A stretch of DNA of 64,000 nt. Origin: Pseudo-nitzschia pungens (Eukaryota; Bacillariophyta; Bacillariophyceae; Bacillariales; Bacillariaceae). Where the stretch lies: positions 3,782,001 to 3,846,000 of the forward strand of contig CM074759.1 of the NCBI GenBank assembly GCA_037355855.1, in the 5' to 3' direction. Shown here in pieces: positions 50,620-61,294 of the stretch (its first letter is position 1; every line of letters begins with the position of its first letter). The translations under genes were made by a program, and so were the position numbers. A model generated the notes under the pieces. It worked only from the letters and a program-made list of their open reading frames with translations. It had not been told where the DNA came from and made no database searches.

Positions 50620-52161
50620 GGGGGTTGCCGAGGCGGGTGCCTGTGGGGATGGCGAGTGTGGCGGGCCACATTGTGGGGAGAAGGACAAACTGGGGTAGGG
50701 TGGAAGCGTCGCCATCGTGACTGAGGTTGGTGGAACCGACCTGGGTGGTGGGGTCGGTGGTGCTGGTGAAAGCATCGGGGAGGTGGGCTGCATCGCTCTA
50801 AGTTCGGAAAAGGGTGGAGGAGGTCTTGGGGGCAATGCCGAGGAAACTTGTGGTGAGGTAGGACGAGGGGATGGCGAGGAGGGTGTCGGATTGGATGGAA
50901 TTGGAGTGGATGCTGACGTAGTACAGGGTGTCATCGTTGGCTGTCCACGCGACGAGGGAGTGGATGCACTGGAGGATGTGGTGCTCATCAAGGTATGCGT
51001 ACTGGGTGTGCAGGGTGTTCAGCAAGTTGGAGCAATGGGCAACGTTTGCCGGTTTGCCGAGGGAGAGGAGGAAAGACTGGCGGGTTGTGTTGGTGATGTC
51101 GGGGTTTCTGGGTGGTGCATTGGAGAAAGTTAGAAGCGCAGAAGAGAGGCAGCGCATCTGGAGCTGGGTTAATTCCTGGACGGGGGGCATGGTGTGGGTT
51201 CGGGAGTTGGGCACGTGGGTGGATTTTGGTCAGAATCGATTTTGTGAGAGTGGGAGGTGGGGTGTGAGGGAAGGGGGTTGGGCAGAAGTTGATGGATTGG
51301 CGAGTATAAGTGTCAGAGGGGGTTGGCAAGGAGATGTGTCAAGGGGTCGATTGCTCTGATTGGCGAGGGATGGTGTCAGGATTGGTGTCAAAGGTTGGGG
51401 CTGGCGCGCAAAGTTATCTCGGGGCCTGTTTCAGGGCCGGTTTCGGGATTGGCAGGTAGGGGGTTGGGGAAACTGCGTTTTTTGGGGGGAGGGGTGGTTG
51501 GGACGTGGGTGGTCGACAAGACCGGGTGGTGGGATAGTGGGTTGGGTGGGGTAGCCAGCTAGTGGGAAGTCGCGTGTTGTTGGCGACGGAGTAGGGGTGA
51601 TCGACAGGATCGGGATAGCTGGGGTAAACAGCGTGTTGGGGTAGCCAGCGGGGAGACGCGTTGTGGTCAGGGGGTGATCGGCAGGATTGTGATCGGCAGG
51701 ATCGGGGAGCTGGGGTAGCCAGTGTGCTGGGGTAGCCAGCGTGTGGACGCAAGCAGGGTGGTGTCGCGGGGTGGTGTTGGTGTTGGGTTGTTTGTGTGTG
51801 GAGGTGTGTGGCTGGGGAGAAGGGATAAGTTTTGTTGATCCGCTCCCACAGGGAACAGCACTCCTCATTGTCGTCGGCTTGGTGTTGGCCAAGGGACAAT
51901 GAGGTGAGCAGATGGGGAAGGCATCGTCCCGCACCTACGTACCTCGTGCGGGCACCGCGTTGTGCCCGTCTACGGTGCGCGCGCTGTCGGCCCTCTCGTG
52001 ACACTTACCTACCTACCATTGGGACCTTCCTCACATACGTTGTAGTGTTCGTCATGGCGCGCGCGGCAAGTTCACAGGTGGTGTGCGTGGAGGTGCGGGC
52101 GTGTCCCCACCCGCATCCTGCAGTTGCGGTGACCTGTGTCTTGCCCAACAGTAACTTACCA

Positions 52162-52467
52162 TGGCTCACCCGTTTCCTGGAAACTGCAAGTTAAATGTAC
52201 TTCTTTGTAGTACCATACACGTACTAGTACTATTTCTCAGGGCCATCCGATGGTTTTTATTGGACCTCGAGGGGTAGTGGAGTTGTTCTTGTAAATTTCA
52301 CGTAAACAAGCCTACAATTCGTTGTAACATAAAACTCAATGTACTAATTGTATTAAAATAATAAGTGAATGAATGGCTCACATACCATATTGGCATCACA
52401 AATGTCATTTCTCAATGTTTTGATTTCTCAATGGTCATTTTGACCTTGTCCTTAATATTTGTCAACA
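52162..52467 (-). repeat. Probable 3' LTR of copia D
   Basis: On the sense strand it begins TGTTGACAAATATTAAGG right after a purine stretch (CCACAGGAGTG) following the pol stop, and could end GGTGAGCCA at 52162. There is no partner LTR in the window, so the ends are inferred. Confidence 0.55.
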
Positions 52468-52480
52468 CACTCCTGTGGAT

Positions 52481-55400
52481 TTAACCTTGATCATCAGTTC
52501 TTGTGTTTAATCCAAATTTGTCGATTGCTTCCTCATATTCTCGTTTATATTGTTCGATGTCTCCATCTCTTATTCCCAGGATGAGGTTCCAGAACTTTCG
52601 AAACAGTCCCCATTGGAGAGGCTTGGTAAAATAATCTGCAATCATCTCCTTGGTGGGACAGTGTCGTACTGCAATTTCTTTTCGTTTGATTTTGTCAGTG
52701 ATGAAGAAGTACCGTATATTGATATGCTTAGAACCCTTACCACATGACATCCGCCCGTTCTTTTCAAGCAATATAGCAGCTTCATTGTCTTGATATAGGA
52801 CGTCTTCACTACTATTCCCTCCTTGGGCTATTCGGAAATACCTGAACCATATATGTTTTGGTAGCTTTTCGCCGACAGACATGATTTCTGTTTCGGTCGA
52901 ACTAACGGTATTCAACTTGGTCTTTGTGGAGGATGCATATAATGTTCCATTACCCCCTGTTGCCATGACACCCACATGTCCACGCATGTCACCATGCACA
53001 GCATGGGCGCCATCGATGTATAGGGAGATCTCCTTGCCACCGTACTGTAGGATGAGTGGCATATGTTTCGTCTCCTGTAAATATTTCATTAGATGTCCCA
53101 GTTTCTTGCAATCGTGTTCATCCGGCTCTCGGACGCGTGTACATAGGAAGGCCACTGCTGTTTGCAAGTCAGGTTGGGCCCTCTTTCCTAGGTACAATGC
53201 CCTGGCTGTCATGGTATGGAAATAATCCTTTGTTTTGGCGTCTAGGAGATTAGTATCTGTCCCATCTGACATATGGAACAAGTGATCAGGAGCCGCTGTC
53301 GTCCTTGTTCCAATCATGTCACCGGCCAAGTCATTGATCATCTTCTGTACATAATTGTACATTGTTATTTTCACTTCCTTTGGTGTTGAAAAGTCGATCG
53401 TCATTCCTAGATACTCGTGGACCTTTCCATGAGTAACAGTCATCGGGTCTGTTCTTCCATAGATTCCCTGGAGTTTCTCAATCATTCTAGTTACTTCATT
53501 TGGATCCTTATGGCTTATTTTCATGTCATCCACGTGGAATGCTACAGTCATTTGTTTGCTGTCGATGTCTTTGTTCCAAACGCAATGGTCATATGGGTTC
53601 ATTTCAAACCCCCATTCAGATAAATGGCCTATCAGTTTCTTATAGGAAAGCAGTGCTGCGTTCAGGGTCCCATAAATGGCTTTGCTACACTTCACAAAGA
53701 TCACTGGACGCCCCCGGACTTGCTGTAGGTGCTTTGCTCATCGTTCTTTGTCTAGTTCAATTAGGGCCGTCGCTAGTTCTCCATCTACCCTCAGTATCAG
53801 GCGTCCTTCCATAGGTGTTTGTAGGAAATGACCCGGTAGGTCCAGGGTGGCCACCTCACATTCTTCAAATGCGTCCAACATCAATAAATAGAACAACCCT
53901 TCCGTTGAGACTGTTGGCAATTTTGTGTCCTCTTTCTGCATCCAGATTTGCTGCTTTCGACCATCGGCACATGCTCATCCTTTTATGGATCCATCTCTTT
54001 TCTGTGTGAGGAAAAGAAGGATCCACAGCGCTAATTGTTTGTCCTTGTTTGTTAGGGTAGAGTATTCAATCTCTTCGAAGACTTCTCTTGACAGCATCTG
54101 TTTCATTTCCTTTGTGGTTGCTACTTGTCCTTCCTTTCCAAACTTCTTCAATCCAGCCTTTAGTCCATATTGCATCATTAAATGGTGACTCACTTTGTCA
54201 TGACATCTTTCTGACGCCTGGTTAAGGAAGTTCAATGCCCGATTGTCATTGTATTGTTCAATCCCTGACCGGATCATCCGACAAGCGTTCGGTCCCTCTG
54301 TCATTGTGTAGATGAAAGCATCTTCAAAGCCACGGTAAACGGGCCTGCTTGTTGTTCCATCCAATCTGCGCAGTTCCTTGACACTGTCTTCATCAGATAA
54401 CTCTGATTCGTCCTGTTGTTCATTTTTGTCATCAGTTTTAGCGTCGCTCTTGTCCTCTGATTCTGTCGTGAATTCAATCTCCTTGTCCTGATTGTCAATG
54501 ATGGCTTGTTCATCTAATCCATCGCCGTCATAGTCCACTCCTGTATTTTCAATACTCGTGTCCTCATTTTCTGGCACTCCTGTGCTTTCGATGTCTTCTT
54601 CGGTGTTGATGCCAGCATCCATGACCAATTCGCCGTTATCTATTTCCATTTCATGGTTATCTGTTGTGGTTGTTGGGGTTGATTCCTCATCATTCTGGTC
54701 AATGACATTCAAATCATCTTCCCCGAAATCAAGTCCATAAGGGCTTTGTCTTCCCATTGCCTTGACCTGTGCGATTACCTCATCCGGCATTGGCAGGATG
54801 GTAAAGTCAGGGTTTATCGCGTTCAACTTTTCTTCCTGATATTAGGCTCATAAATGTCATGCCACCTTGCATATTGTTCATTGGTCCCATTGCGATTGCA
54901 CCAAACATTCGTTCCCTCATTGTGTTGTCTGTTCCTCTTCAGACCTGTGCCTATGCTCTGAATGGTACTCTGCAATGTAGTTTATAATCAAGTTTCCTCC
55001 CGGTCACAATGGTCATTGGTGAGAGGATCTTGGAGACTCCCTTCTCCCATGGGATCCCATTTATATAGAATAGCACTCCTGTAATTAGTCGGATGACCAT
55101 CCTACCAGGAATCTTATTGAATGGAGTATTGCTTAACGTGCTCCGGGCTCTTTCCTTTATTACTCTGATATATCTTTCCACCTCAGGTACATGTTCCTCT
55201 TGTGCGGCGATGTTCATTAGTATTTCAAGCTCAGCAATCTCATTGTGGAGACATTCAAACTGTTTATCAGCTAGTATCAATCCAATTTTAAACCCCCGTT
55301 TCTTGTAGAACTTGTCGAGGTCAACCAATACGGAGTACATTGATTCCTCCGTCATCTTTTGCAGAGGTGTGGCTGTTCCATAATGAATGTGCTTGGATAT

Positions 55401-55641
55401 TGTTACTAGGAATGCTATCTTGTTGACATGCATAACGTCCACTGATAGAGTGATGTCCTGATAGTGGTCCATGGCTTGTCGTGGCACTGGGACAAGATGT
55501 CCCTCTATTTCTTTTCGTCTTTGGCGAATCGTTTTGCCTTGAAGACTGGATATACTTGGTCCCAATATGGCTTTGGTAATTGTAATGTCCCATGGGCTAA
55601 ATGGATTGTTCAGTAATGATCTGTATTTGGCGACTCGCATC
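52481..55641 (-). pseudogene. Copia pol: integrase, RT and RNase H with stops
   Basis: Seen: integrase part with GPSISSLQGKTIRQR, LSVDVMHVNK (catalytic Asp), LILADKQFE and EEHVPEVERYIR (Asp and Glu region); acidic linker with many Asp/Glu; RT with KQLALWILLFLTQKRDG, VATLDLPGHFLQ, KCSKAIYGTLNA and VAFHVDDMK (VDD); RNase H with SLYIDGAHAVH, VSSTETEIMS, YQDNEAAILL and MIADYFTKPLQ. One frame is kept but is broken by TAG at 54951, TGA at 54942, TGA at 53975 (arginine expected) and TGA at 53738 (tryptophan expected). The integrase joins directly to the protease part at 61295 when the gypsy insertion and one GCATC are removed. Confidence 0.9.
55637..55641. repeat. Target-site duplication GCATC of the gag-only gypsy
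   Basis: GCATC at 55637-55641 precedes the LTR and the same bases follow the other LTR at 61295-61299. Confidence 0.9.
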
Positions 55642-55746
55642 TGTTACATGTTGACGTAGGTACCCTACGAGAGGCTCTAAATGATTATTGAATCCCGCAT
55701 GTGCTCCAATACACAAATATATATATAATATTCATGTACATATACT

Positions 55747-58391
55747 TTTCATCTTGGTGTCACACCCTACCATCCTTTTGCTTCATACGTCACTCCCTGC
55801 TGGTACAAACATGTGTGGAAGTTTTTCTCTGTTCACCCTGTGAGCTTGGTTGAAGACTTCCCAGACCTTCCTCTGCTACGTTCCAATGACTGTTATCTCA
55901 TGCCAGCCTTTGTCAACGCTGGCTTCAGAGGTGCTGACTTGTCCCTCTTGAATCACATTCGCATGTCCCTCAAGGCTATTCCCCTTGCTGATATCTGTAC
56001 TCCAGATGGGACAAGGCTTACCCCCATGGCTTTCCAGCTGACATCCTCCAATCACTTGAGGGATCATCTTGACTGGCCTAGATGTCCCCCACCTTGGCCT
56101 CCAGCAGCTCAGCGCATATGGGTCAAGGCTCTTCAGACCTGTTTTCTTCCTCCTTGTCCACCCCCTGCAGCCAGGGCATTGACTCCTTCTTTTCACCTTG
56201 GGCATTGGCTCTCTCCCCAGACAGCTTCTCTTTGGCCTTGGTTTTTGTCTTTATCCACCAACAGAATATTCTCCAAAACTTCTACTGGCTGGATTGTGAG
56301 CACCTCCCAAGGCAGGGGCAGATACAGGGTCACTTCTGAAATCATTTCTGACAAACCAGCCTGTGCTGATGTGCTTGTCTGCCCTGTTATCCTCGGCCAA
56401 GTTGTACGTGTGGTTGGGTCCTCAGCCTTTGTTTCTGAACCTCCTGACATGGATCCTCTGGAGTACAATCCATTTGATTCTCTTCCAGACTCCCCTGCAG
56501 ATGCCTTTGATGCACTCTGTGAGTCTCCAAGGGTACTTCTCCACAAATATTCCCTACCACAGGACGGCTGTCAGCCCCTTGTTGATGCTATTCAGAGTGG
56601 TACTGCCAGTGCTGGATGTGATGGTTCATTTGATCCGGACCTTCTCAGAGGCACTTCTGCTTTCATCCTGTCACCCAATACCTCCACCAAGTCTGCTTCA
56701 TTGTTCCTCACTGGCTGTAATTTTGTCAGTGGATCCCCTGAGGATCAGTCATCCTATAGGAGTGAACTGGCAGGCATCATTGGGGTTCTCACCTGTTGCA
56801 CTGCTCTGGTGAGTCTTTTTGCTATTACCTCTGGCTCTATCACCATTGCCCTGGATGGTGACACAGCTCTCAAACAGGCTCAGGGATCTTGGCCTTTGGT
56901 TATTTCCCAGAAGTCTTTTGATTATGTTTATGTCATCAGAAACATGATTTCTGCCCTGCCAATTTCTCTGCACTTTCAGTGGGTTCAGGGCCATCAAGCT
57001 GGACTCTTTCTTGATTGGTGGGCACTTTGCAATCATCAGGTTGACAGCATGGCCAAGGCATTTCTCTCTGTCCACAGAGCTTCTGCCTATCACTACCCCT
57101 GACTTGTTTTTGAGCCTTGGGCTTTTTCTCTCAATGGATGCAAGTGCTCAAGGTTTGATCAAAATGCTTTGCATGTTGCCATTTCTGGTCCTCCTCTTCT
57201 TCAATACTGGCAGACCCACCATGATATCCCCATTCCACAACCTGTTTTGCGTTCCATCCATTGGTGTGCCCATCTGTCTGCCTTCAAGCGTCTACCGCCA
57301 GGCATGCAAAGGTGGTTTGTCAAGTTTGCTTCTGGATGCATTGGTGTTGGCAACCAACTACTTCACTACCAGTATCAGGATCACTCCAGGTGCCCATTGT
57401 GTGATGCAGACAACGAGAAGGTGTCTCATGTGCTCTCCTGCAAGGACACTGGGGCAGTACAGCACAGTGTGTCCACTTTCAAGGGACCACTGCAGCAGAG
57501 GCTTGAAGTTGAACAAACTGATCCATCATTGGTGGCTGCCATTGTGGATCTTTTCACCAGAGTTCGGAAGGGCCAGAGCATTTATCCATCATCCTACTCC
57601 CTTGCAATTGCTTCTGCTGTCAGAGCACAGAGGACTATTGGTTGGCACAACTGGCTTCTTGGTAGGTGGTCTCCTCGCTGGTATCAAATCCAGGCTGACT
57701 ACTACTCCCACATTGGAAGCAAGCGCTCTCCCAGACGTTGGGCTACAGCTATCATCCATCAGTTCTTTCTTACCTCCTGGGATCTTTGGACCTACAGAAA
57801 TGAACGGCTCCATGGTCCTGGGGGAACCCTTGATGCTGAACAACACCAATCTCTTGATGCTTCAATTTCCTCTGAATTGGCCATTGGTGCAGCTGGTGCA
57901 CTCCCCCAGTCACACTCCCTTTTACAAACCCCTTTCCAAGTCCTACAAGGTTACACCCTGCCTGCCAAGAGGCAATGGCTTGCAACCATCCACCTTGCCA
58001 GGAAGCAATATGCAGCACCTGTCCAACCAGTGCAGCCATATCAACGAGAGGCAGCTCTCCTACGAGCCTGGCTTACTTGACCTTAGGGTTGCTTCCACTT
58101 TGTACCTTGGTTTTTGGCCTCTTTTCTTGCTTCTCATCATGTCCCCTACCTGTTGATACTGGGTCTTCTCCCCCTATCTTCCCTCTCATCTCGCCTTCCC
58201 TCAAGTCCCTATTTTGTGGGCCTTGGTCTGTTTCTTTCCCTGTCTGATGTTCAAGGTTTGTTTGAAAATTTGTCGTTCTACCACTTGGGGTCCTGACTCT
58301 CCGATGAAGGCGACGTTAAAGTCTGGTTACAGACTGAGTAATTTAGTTTCACCTTTGGTGATTAAAGTTATTTAAATACGTATATTATTAT
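55747..58391 (+). mobile_element. LINE copy 2, 5'-truncated, inside an LTR
   Basis: Begins within the linker after RT (HLGVTPYHPFAS) and runs to the 3' end of the family: 3' UTR with a CACCTTTGGTG hairpin and the tail ATTTAAATACGTATATTATT. It is flanked by an 18-bp target-site duplication, as expected for target-primed reverse transcription. There is no poly(A) tail; the terminal TATTATTAT may be a short simple repeat. Confidence 0.94.
55748..58080 (+). pseudogene. LINE ORF2 C-terminal part (RNase H and zinc motif) with one TGA
   Basis: Open from the truncation point to 58080 except for TGA at 57100-57102; the other copy has AGG at this place. RNase H residues are seen in AGCDGSFDP, YRSELAG, IALDGDTAL and QWVQGHQ. 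Downstream the zinc motif CPLCDADNEKVSHVLSC is followed by a conserved region with HNWLLGRWSPRWYQIQ and SWDLWTYRNERLHGP. It lacks endonuclease and RT, so it is not functional. It serves as a reference for the two small deletions in copy 1 and for the 72-bp deletion in copy 3. Confidence 0.92.
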
Positions 58392-58599
58392 TATTCATGT
58401 ACATATACTGAATATTCAACGTACACGAATACACATACAATTCAAACAAAGATTCCCATGACTCACTGATCATTCATCCCATACTCAAGGAATCATTCCC
58501 ATCTCGTAAAGTATTCAACCATTCTCTTTCATAACACAATTTATTAATCATACATCTTTAAAATACTCCTATCGCATATTTCTGCCTTAGAGTGTAACA

Positions 58600-58653
58600 C
58601 AGTAATTACTGTTTATCTTTTAAAGTAGAAGACAGACAGGAACTCAGTACTGA
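58600..58653 (+). promoter_or_regulatory. Gypsy E leader palindromes
   Basis: CAGTAATTACTG (58600-58611) directly follows the LTR and TCAGTACTGA is at 58644-58653, as in gypsy A and C, although the surrounding leader has diverged. This conservation suggests function. Confidence 0.6.
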
Positions 58654-58785
58654 ATCATCCAAAACAACCTTTATCCTAAACAACAGGTATACATCGATAC
58701 CCTGACAAGCAAGAACTACAAAACACCGAATCGATCGAACACCGAATCTATCGCACAACAAATTGATCGAACGCTACGAATCAAT

Positions 58786-59913
58786 ATGTCAGGACTATAC
58801 AGAGATCCTCCAATCAACTACATCCCTTCCTTCAAGAGGAGCAAGCCAAAACTCACCAAGCTCTCCATTACAGATACCAAGGGAAACCAAGACAGCATGA
58901 AGATCCCTCTGTTCACCGACAAAGGAGGTCTAGAAGAATTGCTCTTTGTTGACGAAGCCTTTCGAAATGCAGCAAAGAATCTATCTCTTCCAGCAAGCAA
59001 TTATTTAGGACACTTCACCAGATGCCTAAATACAGACGCCCAAAGCAAATGGATACACATGCTACAAGATCCATTAGAAGCCGACGAATACCAATATGAA
59101 GACAGCGTCGAAGGATATAACGCAGCAATCAATGACTTTATTAAGGAACACTATTGCAATGCAACAGACGCCAAAGATATCATGCATACATACCTTCGAA
59201 CGCTGAAGAAACCAAGCAACGTCTCTTGTAAAGATCACGCAGACCGGATGCAAATCCTCTTCAAGTACACTAAAAGACTCCAAGGCCACGGCGCCGACTT
59301 GTCACCAATAGAAGCAACGACCATCCTACTACACAGCTTCCCAAGCAAATGGATCAACAGTTATGGTCTAATCCACCAAGGAATCCAAGAAGATACCACT
59401 GTACAATTCATCGTTGACCACATGAGCTGCTTAGAACGCCAAAGCAAAAGACGAACATCGAACACTAATTCGGACGCTGAAAGCATTGACAGCAATAACA
59501 ACAGCTCTGATTCGGACGCTGACAGCATCGATAGCAACAGCTCTAATTCAGACAGTGACAGCAACGCTGAATCTGACGACGAAGAGAAAGATCACAAACC
59601 ATCCAGTGGCAAGAGAAAATACAACAATCCCTGCAGAATCCCAGGTCATGACCACGATTGGTCCGAATGCCCAAGGAATAAATATTCCAAAAAGAGCAAA
59701 AGCAGCAACAACAGCACTGCTACGACTCCTAGCAATGAAACTGGAAGCACTGCTTCCAATGAATCCTTCCAAGCCCACATGAAACGCGCCATGGAATCAT
59801 ACTGTGCCCAACATGATGGAACGCTTGAAAGAACTATCGAAGGTACCATTATCTTCAAGCCCAAACAACCTCGATTTCAAAAGAGACCTATCACTGTACC
59901 GGCAGCCCGGTAA
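58786..59913 (+). CDS. Gypsy Gag protein, 375 aa
   Basis: Seen: ATG at 58786, TAA at 59911. The capsid-like body is clearly related to the other two gags (LEELLFVDEAFRNAAKNL, RCLNTDAQSKW, LLHSFPSKWINSYG) but far more divergent. A Ser/Asp/Asn repeat (NSDSDADSIDSN) replaces the Asn run, and the zinc motif is CRIPGHDHDWSEC. The tail is basic (QKRPITVPAAR). This is the only complete protein of element E and it shows no damage, which suggests selection or recent activity. The following pol fragment is in another frame. Confidence 0.92.
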   Translation: MSGLYRDPPINYIPSFKRSKPKLTKLSITDTKGNQDSMKIPLFTDKGGLEELLFVDEAFRNAAKNLSLPASNYLGHFTRCLNTDAQSKWIHMLQDPLEADEYQYEDSVEGYNAAINDFIKEHYCNATDAKDIMHTYLRTLKKPSNVSCKDHADRMQILFKYTKRLQGHGADLSPIEATTILLHSFPSKWINSYGLIHQGIQEDTTVQFIVDHMSCLERQSKRRTSNTNSDAESIDSNNNSSDSDADSIDSNSSNSDSDSNAESDDEEKDHKPSSGKRKYNNPCRIPGHDHDWSECPRNKYSKKSKSSNNSTATTPSNETGSTASNESFQAHMKRAMESYCAQHDGTLERTIEGTIIFKPKQPRFQKRPITVPAAR

Positions 59914-60999
59914 CCAAATATACGAATCACGAACCAGCACTGTGCCTCCAGCTCCCCTGGACCTGGATGCCAGTTCAGCCCTGCTGACTGGGAAGACGCA
60001 TGGAGGAAAACCCCCAGAAAGGAGGGAAGGAACCTACAGAGATGAGCCCTGTTGCACATGAACACTAATTCAAAGCGCTCAGTCCGATCCACAAGTGACG
60101 GCAACAATCAACCGATAAAATAAAGATTCAATTATGGCAAAAGAAAGAATCAAACAGCAATAAAAGATCTGGACGCAGATCAGTTCGGACGCGAACTAAT
60201 TGCAAGGGTACAGACGCTTAACGCCATGAATCAATCGAATCGCAATGTTGATATCGATAAAGGGTACAGACGCAAAACAAAATAAAGGGTACAGCAGCAA
60301 TAACAAGGCCAACCTTGTTCCGGACAAACAAATAGTCCACAGGGAGCTCCAAAAAATAATGGAGCAATCCCACAAAATCCGAATTCGAAACCCACAGAGG
60401 TGCTCTGGAGTTACAAAATTCAAAACTCCCGTAAACTGCTGCAAATAACACCCAAAAATGAAAGACCGGAAAAGTATACAGCAAATCGCAATTGACTTCG
60501 AACGCAATCAATGCAACACTAACAATGCGTCCCCTCTCTGCTTGAACAGATACAATCGCAGATACGGCAAACAACGCATCCAATACTCGGCTTTTCACCT
60601 ACCTGCTAACTCCTATTCCAACAGGAAGTGTTTTTATGCCTAAGAGCAATCGATTTCAAACTTCAAATTACTTTCAAAATCAGCTCCACTACCCTGAGAG
60701 GTACATCACAGTTGCGGGAGGAAAAGAATTTTCTTCAACTCTTTTTTCTATTTTTACCATGTCTGTACGACCGTTCTCAAGAGAAAGAAACAAATCTTCG
60801 ATTTTTAGAGTATCAAAAACGAACCTTCTTCAATCCCACTTCGCTCTACATTACCATATATCTTGGCAAATGGCATATATCATCGAATCATCTTCAACCG
60901 GTTCTCCGAACAAGCATATCTCCTTTCCATCGATACTACTCAACTCTGAACCTATACTATCAAACCACATGCAAACTTCACCTAATCATTGGGGAACTA
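59914..60999 (+). other. Interior of gypsy E after gag, no pol
   Basis: 59935-60061 resembles the start of pol (TVPPAPLDLDASSALLTGK). The rest to the 3' LTR is AT-rich and has no RT, RNase H or integrase motifs in any frame. Short echoes such as CTAATTGCAAGGGTACAGACG and AAAGGGTACAGACGCAAAAC occur near 60200-60290. Two small overlapping open frames (60628-61049) have no recognisable content. Confidence 0.6.
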
Positions 61000-61294
61000 T
61001 GTTACATGTTGACGTAGGTACCCTACGAGAGGCTCTAAATGATTATTGAATCCCGCATGTGCTCCAATACACAAAAAAATATATAATATTCATGTACATA
61101 TACTGAATATTCAACGTACACGAATACACATACAATTCAAACAAAGATTCCCATGACTCACCGATCATTCATCCCATACTCAAGGAATCATTCCCATCTC
61201 GTAAAGTATTCAACCATTCTCTTTCATAACACAATTTATTAATCATACATCTTTAAAATACTCCTATCGCGTATTTCTACCTTAGAGTGTAACA
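61000..61294 (+). repeat. 3' LTR of gypsy E
   Basis: 295 bp, starting TGTTACATGTTGACG and ending GAGTGTAACA, with a few differences from the 5' LTR (AAAAAAATATAT versus AAATATATATAT; CACCGATC versus CACTGATC). Confidence 0.93.

Larger units (their letters stand above)
43106..51190 (-). pseudogene. Unknown protein A of element N, Gag-like with C-terminal Cys/His motif, broken by a gypsy
   Basis: Seen on the minus strand: ATG at 51190 (MPPVQELTQLQMRC), LLNTLHTQYAYLDEHHILQC, a TAG at 50798, then LSHDGDASTLPQF up to the gypsy at 44882-50619. Beyond it the same frame resumes exactly when one GGGGG is removed (LGNP joined to LPPNTYDNGFTTWWKAL). Frame changes follow near 44480, 44150 and 43320. Later blocks include NVSQQVDIFNGELSRMRTKC, FIVISSPLGDNADC, LLLFFRTLSGDAEQS and, at the end, LCMSASFVGYQCTYSNSC followed by KFFHAHTWKGLS, a Cys/His cluster like those of nucleic-acid-binding Gag-type proteins in stramenopile elements. 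Total about 900 residues. Identity is unknown; a Gag-like role is an inference from the terminal motif. Confidence 0.5.
39675..52150 (-). mobile_element. Unrecognised element N, about 5.1 kb without its insertions
   Basis: Seen: ends shared with the derivative at 38883-39674, and a GC-rich interior whose minus strand encodes two related unknown proteins (51190-43106 and about 42990-39960). It has been hit by gypsy C (44882-50619), a truncated gypsy (41801-42843) and a fold-back MITE (40929-41481); removing each rejoins open frames. There are no terminal inverted repeats and no reverse transcriptase, transposase, Rep or helicase motif. GTA stands at all three outer boundaries (38883, 39675, 52151). 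It could be a non-autonomous LTR element, a Helitron-like element or something new; the sequence does not decide. Confidence 0.6.
55642..58599 (+). repeat. 5' LTR of gypsy E, split by LINE copy 2
   Basis: Two parts: 55642-55746 and 58410-58599, together 295 bp, equal to the 3' LTR. The break is marked by an 18-bp duplication TATTCATGTACATATACT (55729-55746 and 58392-58409) made by the LINE. Confidence 0.93.
55642..61294 (+). mobile_element. Gag-only gypsy element E (non-autonomous), inserted in copia D
   Basis: Seen: 295-bp LTRs, the 5' one (55642-55746 plus 58410-58599) split by a LINE and the 3' one at 61000-61294; TGTTACA/TGTAACA ends; GCATC duplication; an intact gag (58786-59913). After a short stretch matching the start of pol (PPAPLDLDASSALL) there is no protease, RT or integrase. 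The layout fits elements that keep gag but rely on pol from relatives. Confidence 0.92.

Noticed and set aside
38883..52150. Helitron identity for element N
   Set aside because: No CTRR end, no Rep or helicase motif; only a small hairpin near one end and tandem arrangement. Left as an open alternative, not a call.
4119..57102. Possible reassignment of TGA as a sense codon, because many in-frame interruptions in transposon genes are TGA (4119, 15511, 29536, 49142, 53738, 53975, 54942, 57100)
   Set aside because: Other interruptions are TAA or TAG (17444, 54951, 50798), gag proteins end cleanly at TGA, and the host helicase has no internal TGA. Decay by C-to-T change and readthrough at gag-pol junctions explain it.
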